Shown: positions 54,212 to 62,265 of the stretch, piece by piece | Layout: each line of letters starts with the position of its first letter | Numbering within the stretch: the stretch's first letter is position 1 | Assembly: GCF_000972785.3 (NCBI RefSeq) | Contig: NZ_CP011253.3 | Span: 1,860,001-1,924,000 of the forward strand | DNA from: Pandoraea oxalativorans | GTDB lineage: Bacteria; Pseudomonadota; Gammaproteobacteria; Burkholderiales; Burkholderiaceae | Reading direction: 5' to 3' | DNA length: 64,000 nt | Notes under the pieces: generated by a model | Seen by the model: only the letters and a program-made list of their open reading frames with translations | Databases searched by the model: none | What the model was told of the DNA's origin: nothing | Program-made: the position numbers and the translations under genes

Positions 54212-55495
54212 GTGAATCGACAGACGGTGACGTCAAGTGGGCCACTTCGGCAGCCAGGCAAGGCTTCGGGGGCCATCACATTCTCACGCGGGGTCGTCGT
54301 CGCAGCCGTCGTCGTCATGCTCGTTCAGTGGCTTGCACTGGGTGCGTGGGCCGCGAGTTGGTTGACGAGCGACGGCAGCGGCGAGAACGGCATGCCACCG
54401 CTCGGCCACGATCTGCGTATCTACTGGACGGTGTCCTGGATGACGACGCATCTCGGTCCGATGTCGGCATTTCACCCGGACACGCTCGACGCCGCACAGC
54501 TCCAGTTCTTTCCTGCCTACACCGAACTCGGGCATTGGCTCTATCCACCGACATTCCAATGGCTGATCCAGCCGCTCTCGTGGTTGCCTTATTCGTGGAC
54601 GTACGCGATATACGTCGCCGTGAGCGTCGCGTTGTTTGCGTTGGCGGTGATGCAATGGCGACGATGGGCCGGTTGGCCGTGGCGCGTGGTGATGGCCTTT
54701 CCCGGCCTTTGGGTGGCCGTGCTTGTCGGTCAGAACTCCATCGTGACGTTGTTGCTGATGACCGTCGCACTGACTCAGGCGAGTGTGCGCCCGCTGCTGG
54801 CGGGGGTGTGCGCGGGTTTGCTCGTCATCAAGCCGCAGTTCGCGCTGCTGTTGCCCCTGTGGTGGCTATGCGGCAGACAATGGCAAGCGCTAGGGGCGAT
54901 GGTGCTTGCAGGGGGCGCTTGTTGCGCCCTCACGCTGCTGTGGGGCGGATGGCCATTGTGGCAGGCGTTTTTTGCGGCGGTGGCAACGTTCAACGCAGAC
55001 ATCGTCCAGCAGGGCGCGGGAGATATCTGGCACGCGATGCCTACGGTGTTTGCGATGGCGCGGTTGCAGGGCGCGACGCTGCCTGCGGCGTACGTGGTGT
55101 ACGGGCTCGTAGCGATACCGTCGGTGCTCTTTACGGCGTGGTTGTGGGTGAGACAGGCGCCGTTGCCGCTGCGCGTGGCTGCCGCCATGGTCGCTACGCT
55201 TCTCGTCCAACCGTACTTGCTCTACTACGAGCTGGCGTGGTTGATCGTGCCTTTGCTATGCCTTGCCGTGCCGATAGATCAGGCACGGCTGGGTTCGCAT
55301 CAAACCGATGTGTCGCGCGGACCATGGAAACGGCTGGATGACTTGCTGCTGGCGGTTGCCTGGGTGTTGCCGCTGCAAGCGTATCTCGCTGTGCTGTGGA
55401 CGCCGATGGGGCAGTGGGGGGTGTGGGTACTGCCGACGCTAATGATACTGATCGTGATGCGCGCGCGCCGATGGACGCATCCGCGCCCGACGTGA
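54212..55495 (+). CDS. GT87-type polytopic glycosyltransferase (DUF2029)
   Basis: A 427-residue membrane protein with about ten helices, like the GT87/DUF2029 family of polyprenyl-sugar-dependent mannosyl- or arabinosyltransferases. GHDLRIYWTVSW just after the first helix holds the acidic residue typical of such enzymes. WLYPPTFQWL, FPGLWVAVLVGQNSIVTLLLM and GLLVIKPQFALLLPLWWL follow, typical of this family. The start was set at GTG 54212 because GGGGGAGGCAAGAC precedes it; the GTG 24 codons earlier (54140) has none. Acceptor unknown. Confidence 0.82.
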   Translation: MNRQTVTSSGPLRQPGKASGAITFSRGVVVAAVVVMLVQWLALGAWAASWLTSDGSGENGMPPLGHDLRIYWTVSWMTTHLGPMSAFHPDTLDAAQLQFFPAYTELGHWLYPPTFQWLIQPLSWLPYSWTYAIYVAVSVALFALAVMQWRRWAGWPWRVVMAFPGLWVAVLVGQNSIVTLLLMTVALTQASVRPLLAGVCAGLLVIKPQFALLLPLWWLCGRQWQALGAMVLAGGACCALTLLWGGWPLWQAFFAAVATFNADIVQQGAGDIWHAMPTVFAMARLQGATLPAAYVVYGLVAIPSVLFTAWLWVRQAPLPLRVAAAMVATLLVQPYLLYYELAWLIVPLLCLAVPIDQARLGSHQTDVSRGPWKRLDDLLLAVAWVLPLQAYLAVLWTPMGQWGVWVLPTLMILIVMRARRWTHPRPT

Positions 55496-55555
55496 CGCGC
55501 GCATAATGGCGCGCATTGTCTGTGAACGTCATTCCCATCGACCTGTCCCACCGTC

Positions 55556-56158
55556 ATGATCGATACGCTACCCGCTCTTGATACGCCGCTCGATGCGGCT
55601 AGCCATCCGCATATCTATCCGTACGTCGTGCAACGTGCGTGGGTTGACGCGCACGATCCCGAGGGGGAGGTGACCGAGCCATTTTCCGACGACGTGTTCG
55701 TCACGCTTGTCCTCGATAGCCCCACGGGACTTCGACGCCTGCACGGCAACGATCTGCAGACGGCCGACCTGACCTTTGAAGCGGTATTCGCGCAGGCCGC
55801 CGCGAATCTCTCGCGGGCCTGGACGGCGCGTCACTTCGAGTTCGGTATTGCGCGTCTGGACGACGGCACGATGATCGGCGGCTCGCGAGGCAACTGGATG
55901 GCCCCCGCCGGTGCACTCGTGCTGGGCAATCTTTACCAGTCGATGGTCGAGCATTTTGCGACGACGGAATTTGCGGCCATCGCCGTGAACCGAACCTTCG
56001 TCGTGGCGTTTCCCACCGACGCGAAGACGCTTTCGTCGCTGGCGCTGCGTCAATTGGTCGAGGGTGCATCGAACGGTGCGGTGCTCCCCATCTCGCGTAG
56101 CTGGTTGCGTCTCGATGGCGACTGGCCGTCCGCTTATCGAGGAAGTCCGGCTTTCTAA
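55556..56158 (+). CDS. Orphan hypothetical protein
   Basis: A 200-residue soluble protein, not recognised. It is acidic, has no signal peptide or membrane segment, and is beta/alpha mixed (TEPFSDDVFVTLVLDSP, FGIARLDDGTMIGGSRGNWMAPAG, AIAVNRTFVVAFPTDAK). Codon use matches its neighbours. CATAAT at about 55502 could be its -10. A hairpin terminator is folded over its stop codon. It is co-oriented with the GT87 gene (60-bp gap), but a shared role is not shown. Confidence 0.65.
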   Translation: MIDTLPALDTPLDAASHPHIYPYVVQRAWVDAHDPEGEVTEPFSDDVFVTLVLDSPTGLRRLHGNDLQTADLTFEAVFAQAAANLSRAWTARHFEFGIARLDDGTMIGGSRGNWMAPAGALVLGNLYQSMVEHFATTEFAAIAVNRTFVVAFPTDAKTLSSLALRQLVEGASNGAVLPISRSWLRLDGDWPSAYRGSPAF

Positions 56159-56172
56159 AACCGGACTTTTGT
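56143..56172 (+). terminator. Terminator overlapping a stop codon
   Basis: AAGTCCGG (56143-56150) pairs with CCGGACTT (56161-56168) and is followed by TTGT. The loop holds the TAA stop of the preceding gene. Confidence 0.65.
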
Positions 56173-56277
56173 ATTGACTCGTTTCACATAGCTGCTGCTC
56201 GCGACCCGAAAACGTGACATCGATGCCTACCTAGACTCATTGACGGCACATTTCGCTGCCGTCATTGGAGACTACGT

Positions 56278-57417
56278 ATGCCAGCTTTGCCATCGATACC
56301 GGGCCACGCTGCAAGCGCCTATGCCGCTCCCTCTCTCAATTCAATCGGCGGCGGACTTCCTGCACTGTCGCCGATAGCTTCCGACCGCCCACCGAACATG
56401 ACCATGGCGTCCGATCTCGACAGCGCTCGGATTCTGCGTGCCGTCGCCGAACCGGTGTCGCGCGCGTCGTGTCGGGCGCTGCTGCCGCGTGATGCGCCTG
56501 TAGAGGTGCACATCGACGGGCGCACCATCATGCGTTTGAATACCGAACCGGACCGCGTGGCGTTTCTGAAAGGGCACCGGGCTGGCGTGCTCTGGATGGA
56601 GATGCTCGACGCGACGCGTGCCGCAGACGGATGTCCTGCCAACGTTCGCGCGGGCGACGTGCCCTCGGAGATTAGTCAGCGTATGGCATGCCTCGGTGTA
56701 GGCGCGTCAGAGCCGGGGCGCGAAATTCATCCACCTTTGGAGGCGAACGCCGCAGCGGTCTCGGACACCCCTGTGGCGGCAGCGCCAAACGTGGACGTCA
56801 GTGAATTCGCTACCGTCGAGGCGTTATCGCTACCGTCGGTGTATATCCGTGAACCGGGCTTCGAGCCGGGAACGATGGCGGCGCTCGAGTACGACCTCGG
56901 CTGGCGTGCATTGGCCCCGTCGTGGCGCGCGGTGATACCGGTGATCGACGAAGCCATGTGGGCAGCCGATCCGAATACGGCGCTATTTTGTGCAGTTGGC
57001 CGCGCCATTCTTCCGCATCTTGCCACCCGCAAAGAGGGGGACATTGCGGATACTATCTGCGCGCGCATCGTAGCGTTTCACATGCATGCGGGCGGGCTTG
57101 TCGATTGTCTTGGGAACGTAACTCGATCGGTGGAGCGAATGGGGGAGGCGGGCGAAGCGGCAACCGTTTCGGTGATCGAGATCAACGACGTTCTCGTCGC
57201 ATGTGCAGGGACCGACTGGCGGAAGTCGGTGGTGGGCCGGGAAGGGGAGGATGCGCTCACACGTCGTCGTGAAGCTTGCACAGAAGCGGTGACGAACACA
57301 TCGACGATAGCGGTGCCTGCGCAAGTGGAGGGGACCACACCTGAATTGCAGGCGGCGGCGGGCGAAGACAGGGGACAGTCGTGGATCTCGCAACGCTTAA
57401 ATTACCTGTGGCGATGA
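56278..57417 (+). CDS. Orphan hypothetical protein, 379 aa
   Basis: A 379-residue protein, not recognised. The first 45 residues are Pro/Ser/Ala-rich and disordered-looking; residues about 55-145 form a mixed domain (VEVHIDGRTIMRLN, GHRAGVLWMEML); another disordered stretch follows, then a helical domain from about 190 (TMAALEYDLGWRALAPSWRAVIPVIDEAMW, TICARIVAFHMHAGGL). No signal peptide or membrane helix. GGAG precedes the ATG. Codon use and GC are normal. Flanked by terminators on both sides, so it is a single transcription unit. Confidence 0.7.
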   Translation: MPALPSIPGHAASAYAAPSLNSIGGGLPALSPIASDRPPNMTMASDLDSARILRAVAEPVSRASCRALLPRDAPVEVHIDGRTIMRLNTEPDRVAFLKGHRAGVLWMEMLDATRAADGCPANVRAGDVPSEISQRMACLGVGASEPGREIHPPLEANAAAVSDTPVAAAPNVDVSEFATVEALSLPSVYIREPGFEPGTMAALEYDLGWRALAPSWRAVIPVIDEAMWAADPNTALFCAVGRAILPHLATRKEGDIADTICARIVAFHMHAGGLVDCLGNVTRSVERMGEAGEAATVSVIEINDVLVACAGTDWRKSVVGREGEDALTRRREACTEAVTNTSTIAVPAQVEGTTPELQAAAGEDRGQSWISQRLNYLWR

Positions 57418-57419
57418 AA

Positions 57420-57452
57420 AAAAGCCGCAACCCGAAAGGGCTGCGGCTTTTG
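57420..57452. terminator. Bidirectional terminator
   Basis: GCCGCA-a-CCC/GGG-c-TGCGGC with a GAAA loop, flanked by A7 (overlapping the stop codon) and TTTTGCG. It closes the orphan gene on + and lysS on -. Confidence 0.75.
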
Positions 57453-57517
57453 CGTTGCCGGGCGGTATGAGATGAGCGTTGACACGTCATGCCGCGTCAA
57501 CGCGATCCATCCTCCGA

Positions 57518-59062
57518 TCAGTCTTCGCGGCGCAGGTGCGGGAACAGCAGCACGTCGCGAATGTTCGGGCTGTCGGTGAGCAACATGATCAGACGATCGA
57601 TGCCGATGCCGCAGCCGCCCGTCGGGGGCATGCCGTACTCGAGTGCACGAATGTAGTCGGCGTCGTAGTACATGGCTTCCTCGTCGCCGGCGTCCTTCTG
57701 CTCGACCTGCGCACGGAAGCGCGCAGCCTGATCTTCCGGGTCGTTCAACTCCGAGAAACCGTTGGCGATTTCGCGGCCCGTGATGAACAGTTCGAAGCGC
57801 TCGGTAATGCCCGGCAGCGTGTCCGAGGCGCGCGCCAGCGGCGAGACTTCCACCGGGTAATCGACGATGAACGTCGGTTCCCACAACTGGCTCTCGGCGG
57901 TCTCTTCCAACAGCGCGAGTTGCAGCGCGCCGAGGCCTGCGTTCTTGAACTGCGGCGCGTCGACCTTCACGCCGTACTTGCCCAGCGCGCCGCGCACGAA
58001 ATCGATATCGGCGAGTTGTGCATCGGTGTACTCCGGTGCGTACTTGCGGATCGCTTCGACGATCGTCAGGCGATGGAACGGCTTCGACAGGTCGAGTTCG
58101 CGGCCCTGATATTCGATGGTCGCGGTGCCGCGTGCGTCGATCGCAGCCCGACGGATCAGCGCTTCGGTGAAGTCCATCAGCCAACGGTAATCCGTATAGG
58201 CTGCGTAGAACTCCATCATCGTGAATTCCGGATTGTGGCGCGGCGACACGCCTTCATTACGGAAGTTACGGTTGATTTCGAACACACGCTCGAAGCCGCC
58301 GACGATCAGGCGCTTCAGATACAGCTCAGGCGCGATACGCAGATACATTTGCATGTCGAGCGCGTTGTGATGCGTGATGAAGGGCTTGGCCGCCGCACCA
58401 CCCGGGATCGGGTGCAGCATCGGCGTTTCGACTTCCATGAAATCGGCGCTCGTCATGTACTGACGAATCGATGCGATAGCCTTCGCGCGGGCGCGGAAGG
58501 TGTTGCGCGTCTCCGGCGACGTGATCAGATCGACGTAGCGTTGACGGTACTTCGTTTCCTGATCGGCCAGACCGTGGAACTTGTCCGGCAGGGGACGCAG
58601 TGCCTTGGCGAGCAGTCGCAGTTCCTTGACCTTGACCGACAGTTCGCCGGTGCGGGTGCGGAACAACGTACCGGTTGCCGCGATGATGTCGCCGATGTCC
58701 CAGCCCTTGAAGGCGGTCATCGAATCGGCACCGACGTCGTCGCGCCCGATGAAGAACTGGATCTGACCGCTGCCGTCCTGCACGGTAGCGAAAGCGGCTT
58801 TGCCCATCACGCGCTTGAGCATCATGCGACCGGCCACCGACACCGCGATGGGCTCGGCTTCGAGCGCTTCGTTCTCCACGCCCTGATAGCGGGTTTGGAG
58901 ATCGCCGGCGTGCTGTTCGGGACGGAAGTCGTTCGGAAACGCAACGCCGCCCGCGCGGATCGCCGTCAGCTTCTCGCGACGCTCGGCGATGAGCTTGTTG
59001 TCGTCCTGCGGCAGGTCGTTGGCCTGATTGGCCGAGTCGGCCGGAGTGTTTTGATCGGTCAT
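57518..59062 (-). CDS. lysS: Lysyl-tRNA synthetase, class II
   Basis: Class II synthetase that charges tRNA-Lys. 514 aa. The N-terminal OB anticodon-binding domain shows [26 protein letters not shown]. Motif 2 is [20 protein letters not shown] (about 267-286) and motif 3 [26 protein letters not shown] at the C-terminus. The ATG at 59062 is chosen by family start. It follows ivy by 16 bases and prfB further upstream; prfB-lysS is a conserved pair. Confidence 0.97.
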   Translation of the reverse strand: MTDQNTPADSANQANDLPQDDNKLIAERREKLTAIRAGGVAFPNDFRPEQHAGDLQTRYQGVENEALEAEPIAVSVAGRMMLKRVMGKAAFATVQDGSGQIQFFIGRDDVGADSMTAFKGWDIGDIIAATGTLFRTRTGELSVKVKELRLLAKALRPLPDKFHGLADQETKYRQRYVDLITSPETRNTFRARAKAIASIRQYMTSADFMEVETPMLHPIPGGAAAKPFITHHNALDMQMYLRIAPELYLKRLIVGGFERVFEINRNFRNEGVSPRHNPEFTMMEFYAAYTDYRWLMDFTEALIRRAAIDARGTATIEYQGRELDLSKPFHRLTIVEAIRKYAPEYTDAQLADIDFVRGALGKYGVKVDAPQFKNAGLGALQLALLEETAESQLWEPTFIVDYPVEVSPLARASDTLPGITERFELFITGREIANGFSELNDPEDQAARFRAQVEQKDAGDEEAMYYDADYIRALEYGMPPTGGCGIGIDRLIMLLTDSPNIRDVLLFPHLRRED

Positions 59063-59078
59063 GATGCGAGCGATGAAG

Positions 59079-59558
59079 TTATTCGGTAAAACGCAGCGTG
59101 TGGAGCAGCGCATTCTTGAGCGAGCCATCGGGCGCGCCCAGCCAGATCAATTCGGTGCGATCCTGATGCGGGCTGGCATTGGCCGCAGCGCTCGGGTCCC
59201 GCACAAACAGCGCCGCGATCGACTGCGAGCGCGGCTCGTACAAAATGTGGACGTACTCGCTAGGGCAGTCGTGCGGCTTGCAGCTCTGCACCAGCAACCA
59301 GGGCTTGCCGGCGACGCTCACCCGTTGCGACGGCGTCGAGGTTCCCCCCTGACGCACCCACGCGGGCACATTGCGCGGTGCAACGATGCGTGCATAAGCG
59401 CCCGAGAAATCCGGGCGCTTGAGCAGTTCATGCAGATACGGTCCCGTCTCGGGATTCGCACCCGGTGCACCCGGCGTACTCGCCGGGGCAGCCACGGCGG
59501 CGCGCTGAAGACACAGCGCACTCACCACCCACACGGCTAGCGTGCGGACAAACGCCAT
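59079..59558 (-). CDS. ivy: Ivy-type lysozyme inhibitor
   Basis: A 159-residue exported protein. The signal peptide is [20 protein letters not shown]. The family signature is CKPHDC (about residue 92), the loop that enters the active site of C-type lysozyme in E. coli Ivy. It is preceded by [24 protein letters not shown], a good match to E. coli LPAWVMKGGTYTPAQ. Periplasmic inhibitor that protects peptidoglycan from lysozyme (or controls own lytic enzymes). It lies between prfB (3 bases away) and lysS (16 bases away), on the same strand. Confidence 0.9.
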   Translation of the reverse strand: MAFVRTLAVWVVSALCLQRAAVAAPASTPGAPGANPETGPYLHELLKRPDFSGAYARIVAPRNVPAWVRQGGTSTPSQRVSVAGKPWLLVQSCKPHDCPSEYVHILYEPRSQSIAALFVRDPSAAANASPHQDRTELIWLGAPDGSLKNALLHTLRFTE

Positions 59559-59561
59559 TCC

Positions 59562-60666
59562 TTACACTCCCTGCTTGAGGCTCGCCGAGATGAAGTCGTC
59601 CAGGTCGCCGTCGAGCACCTTGCCGGTGTTGCCGGTTTCCACACTGGTACGCAAATCCTTCACACGCGACTGGTCGAGCACGTACGAGCGAATCTGGTGA
59701 CCCCAACCCACGTCGGTCTTGCTCGATTCGAGCTTGTCCTGCTCGGCACGGCGCTTGCGCATCTCGTGTTCGAACAGACGCGAGCGGAGCATGTCCCACG
59801 CTTCGGCGCGGTTTCGGTGCTGCGAACGGTCGTTCTGGCAGGCGACGACGATACCCGTCGGAAGGTGCGTCAGACGCACGGCGGAGTCGGTCTTGTTGAT
59901 GTGCTGGCCACCCGCGCCCGACGCGCGATAGGTGTCGGTACGCACGTCGGCCGGATTGATGTCGATTTCGATCGAGTCATCCACTTCCGGATAGACGAAC
60001 AGGCTGGCAAACGAGGTGTGACGGCCGCCCGACGAGTCGAACGGCGATTTGCGCACCAGACGGTGAACGCCGGTCTCGGTACGCAGATAGCCGTAGGCGT
60101 AGTCGCCCGTGACCTTGAGCGAGGCGCTCTTGATGCCGGCGACGTCACCGTCCGACACTTCGAGCACTTCGGCCTTGAAGCCCTTGCGTTCGCAGTAGCG
60201 GAGGTATTGGCGCAGCAGCATGCCGGCCCAGTCGTTGGCTTCGGTGCCGCCGGCGCCGGCCTGGATGTCGATGAAGCAGTTGTTCGGATCGGCCGGGTTG
60301 TTGAACATCCGGCGGAACTCCATGTCACCCACGCGCGCGGCGAGACCCTGCGTGTCGCTTTCGAGCGCCAGGAGCGAGTCTTCATCGCCCTCGTCGCGGG
60401 CCATGTCGAACAATTCCTGCGTGTCGGAAAGGCCGGTGTCGAGCTCGGTCAGGTTGGTGACCACGCTGTCGAGCGCCTTCTTTTCCTTGCCCAGTGCCTG
60501 GGCGCGTTTGGAATCGTTCCAGATGTTGGGATCTTCGAGTTCCTTGTTGACTTCCGTCAGGCGAGCTTGCTTGACATCGAAGTCAAAGATACCCCCTGAG
60601 CTCGCCAACGCGGGTGCGCAGGTCGGCGAGCAGGGATTCGAGGGCGTTGAGGCGTTCGGCTTCCAT
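59562..60666 (-). CDS. prfB: Peptide chain release factor 2, with programmed +1 frameshift
   Basis: RF2 ends translation at UAA and UGA. The gene is read in two frames: ATG 60666 to CTT 60586, then after skipping base 60585 the main frame runs from 60584 to 59562. Together it makes 367 aa. The peptide anticodon is SPF in [10 protein letters not shown]; the catalytic motif is GGQ in GAGGQHINK. The in-frame TGA is the 28th codon, and the shift site matches the E. coli one exactly. Only three bases separate it from ivy downstream. Confidence 0.97.
60582..60597 (-). other. RF2 autoregulatory frameshift site
   Basis: On the - strand the site reads AGGGGGTATCTTTGAC: an internal Shine-Dalgarno (AGGGGG), TAT, then CTT TGA C. 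When RF2 is scarce the ribosome slips +1 and makes full-length RF2. Confidence 0.95.
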
Positions 60667-60768
60667 GAGCTAGGGCGTTTGCAAATTCGGGAAAACCGGA
60701 ATTATAACGCAGCGAAGCCCTCGTTTCCCCCATTTTTCGGGGGCTTTCAACGACTTTCGGACAGTGGC

Positions 60769-61002
60769 TTAGCGCGATGTGTGGCGCAGACCGAACGCAT
60801 CGCGCGCGTAGCCGGCATCCGCGAGCGACGTATCGTCGAACGTGGCGAGCACTTCGACCTGGCGTTGTTGCTCGTAGTGCAGACGCCATTGATCGACGGC
60901 GCGGAAGAACAGGCCGAGCGGTGTGACCGGCGCAGCAACGACCGGCGCGGTGGCGTTCACGGTGGCGTTCAGATCGGCAGCGGCGGACAGAGGGCGATAC
61001 AT
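60769..61002 (-). CDS. DUF1127-like small protein
   Basis: A 77-residue protein with an Ala/Val/Thr-rich start and a C-terminal DUF1127/YjiS-like module: FFRAVDQWRLHYEQQRQVEVLATFDDTSLADAGYARDAFGL. The pattern W...R...R then L-x-D-G-x-x-R is typical. GAAGGAAATCAC is a strong ribosome-binding site before the ATG. Divergent from the LysR gene at 61339. Function unknown; many relatives are stress-linked. Confidence 0.75.
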   Translation of the reverse strand: MYRPLSAAADLNATVNATAPVVAAPVTPLGLFFRAVDQWRLHYEQQRQVEVLATFDDTSLADAGYARDAFGLRHTSR

Positions 61003-61284
61003 GATGTGATTTCCTTCACAGGGCGCGGCGTGCAGGCCGGAGACGGGATGTCATGGCTGACGTCGCATTAGGGATAACCCGAAGCTTATTCCTTTCCCAT
61101 GCGCTGAAAAAGTGAATTGTTTAGCTGATTTTGTTCACTATTATTGAAGTGACGTCATTCGTCGCTTAACATTCGAATCGCCCGACATTCTCCCGGTATT
61201 GTCCCGGACAGACAGGTGCAGCCGCCGCTCCCCAATGGATTCCGGCGATTTGCCTTCGTTGTTTCGCGGCGCCTCGATTCGTCG

Positions 61285-61314
61285 ATTCCTCAATTCCTCA
61301 ATTCCTCAATTCCT
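61285..61314. repeat. Octanucleotide tandem repeat upstream of a LysR gene
   Basis: ATTCCTCA is repeated three times (61285-61308) with a fourth, partial copy ATTCCT, ending 25 bases before the LysR start. The rest of 61003-61338 holds no gene and presumably the divergent promoters. Confidence 0.7.
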
Positions 61315-61338
61315 GCTGGCCGCCCCCGGAGCATCGTC

Positions 61339-62265
61339 ATGGACTTTCTGCAACTTCAGACCTTCAAGGCCATCGTCGACGAAGGCAGCGTGCTGGGGGC
61401 CGCCGAGGCGTTGCATTGCGTTCAGTCGAACGTGACGGCGCGCATCCGCTCGCTCGAACACACGGTGGGCGTGAAGCTCTTCCATCGTCAGGGACGCCGT
61501 CTGCAACTCACGCCCAGCGGCCGCACGCTGCTCGGTTATGCCGACCGCATTCTGGCGTTGTCGCGCGAGGCAAGCGCTGCGCTCAATCCGGCAAACGAGC
61601 CGTCCGGCGACTTCTCGCTGGGCGCGATCGAATCGTCCGCGACCTCGCGACTGCCGGCTGTGCTCGCAAGGTTCCACGCGGCCTATCCGAAAGTGCGTCT
61701 GAATCTGGTGACGGATACGTCGCTGAATCTGCTCGACGAAATTCAGCACGGCCGGGTCGACGCCGCGCTGATCGCGGGCACCGCGTGTCTGGAGGCACAG
61801 GCGCAGACGTCGGTCGTGGCCGACGAGATCTACCGGGAGCCGATCGTGCTGGTGGCGCCAGCGCGCGCCGGGCGGGTCCATGAAGCGGCCGATCTCTCGG
61901 GGGCGACATTGCTCATGTGGCCGCCGGGCTGTCCGTATCGAGGCACGATGGAGCAGTGGCTCGCCGCAAATGCGGTCACGCCGGGGCGCATTCTCAGCTA
62001 TGGCAGCTACGCAACCATCGTGGCGTGTGTCGGTGCGGGGGTCGGCTATTCGCTGGTGCCGCGGGGGATTTACCTGCGTTACCGTCAGGAAGCGAACATT
62101 GTCGGGCACGCGATGGAAGACCTCGCCTCGGTGCCGAACTTCTTCGTTCGTCATCGGGGCGTCGAGGTCCATCCGGCACGCGAAGCGTTCCTGCGCGTGA
62201 TGCGTGAATACGTTGCAGAGGCGCAGCCCGAAACACGTCTCGGTGAAGCACGTGTTCAGCCCTGA
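61339..62265 (+). CDS. LysR-type regulator
   Basis: A 308-residue LysR-type regulator. The HTH spans about residues 3-60 (LQTFKAIVDEGSVLGAAEALHCVQSNVTARIRSLEHTVGVKLFHR), followed by a normal effector domain (SGDFSLGAIESSATSRLPAVLARFHAAYP, WLAANAVTPGRILSYGSYATIVACVGAGVGYSLVP). GGAG precedes the ATG at 61339; a longer in-frame start at 61216 would add about 41 residues and would include the octanucleotide repeat. Divergent from the DUF1127-like gene, which may be its target. Its 3' end overlaps the convergent recJ by ten bases. Confidence 0.9.
   Translation: MDFLQLQTFKAIVDEGSVLGAAEALHCVQSNVTARIRSLEHTVGVKLFHRQGRRLQLTPSGRTLLGYADRILALSREASAALNPANEPSGDFSLGAIESSATSRLPAVLARFHAAYPKVRLNLVTDTSLNLLDEIQHGRVDAALIAGTACLEAQAQTSVVADEIYREPIVLVAPARAGRVHEAADLSGATLLMWPPGCPYRGTMEQWLAANAVTPGRILSYGSYATIVACVGAGVGYSLVPRGIYLRYRQEANIVGHAMEDLASVPNFFVRHRGVEVHPAREAFLRVMREYVAEAQPETRLGEARVQP

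Noticed and set aside
56159..56277. Type III secretion promoter box in front of the orphan 379-aa protein
   Set aside because: No TTCG-N16-TTCG or TTCGC pair with correct spacing was found.
57479..59089. 536-codon frame opposite lysS
   Set aside because: Antisense shadow of lysS.
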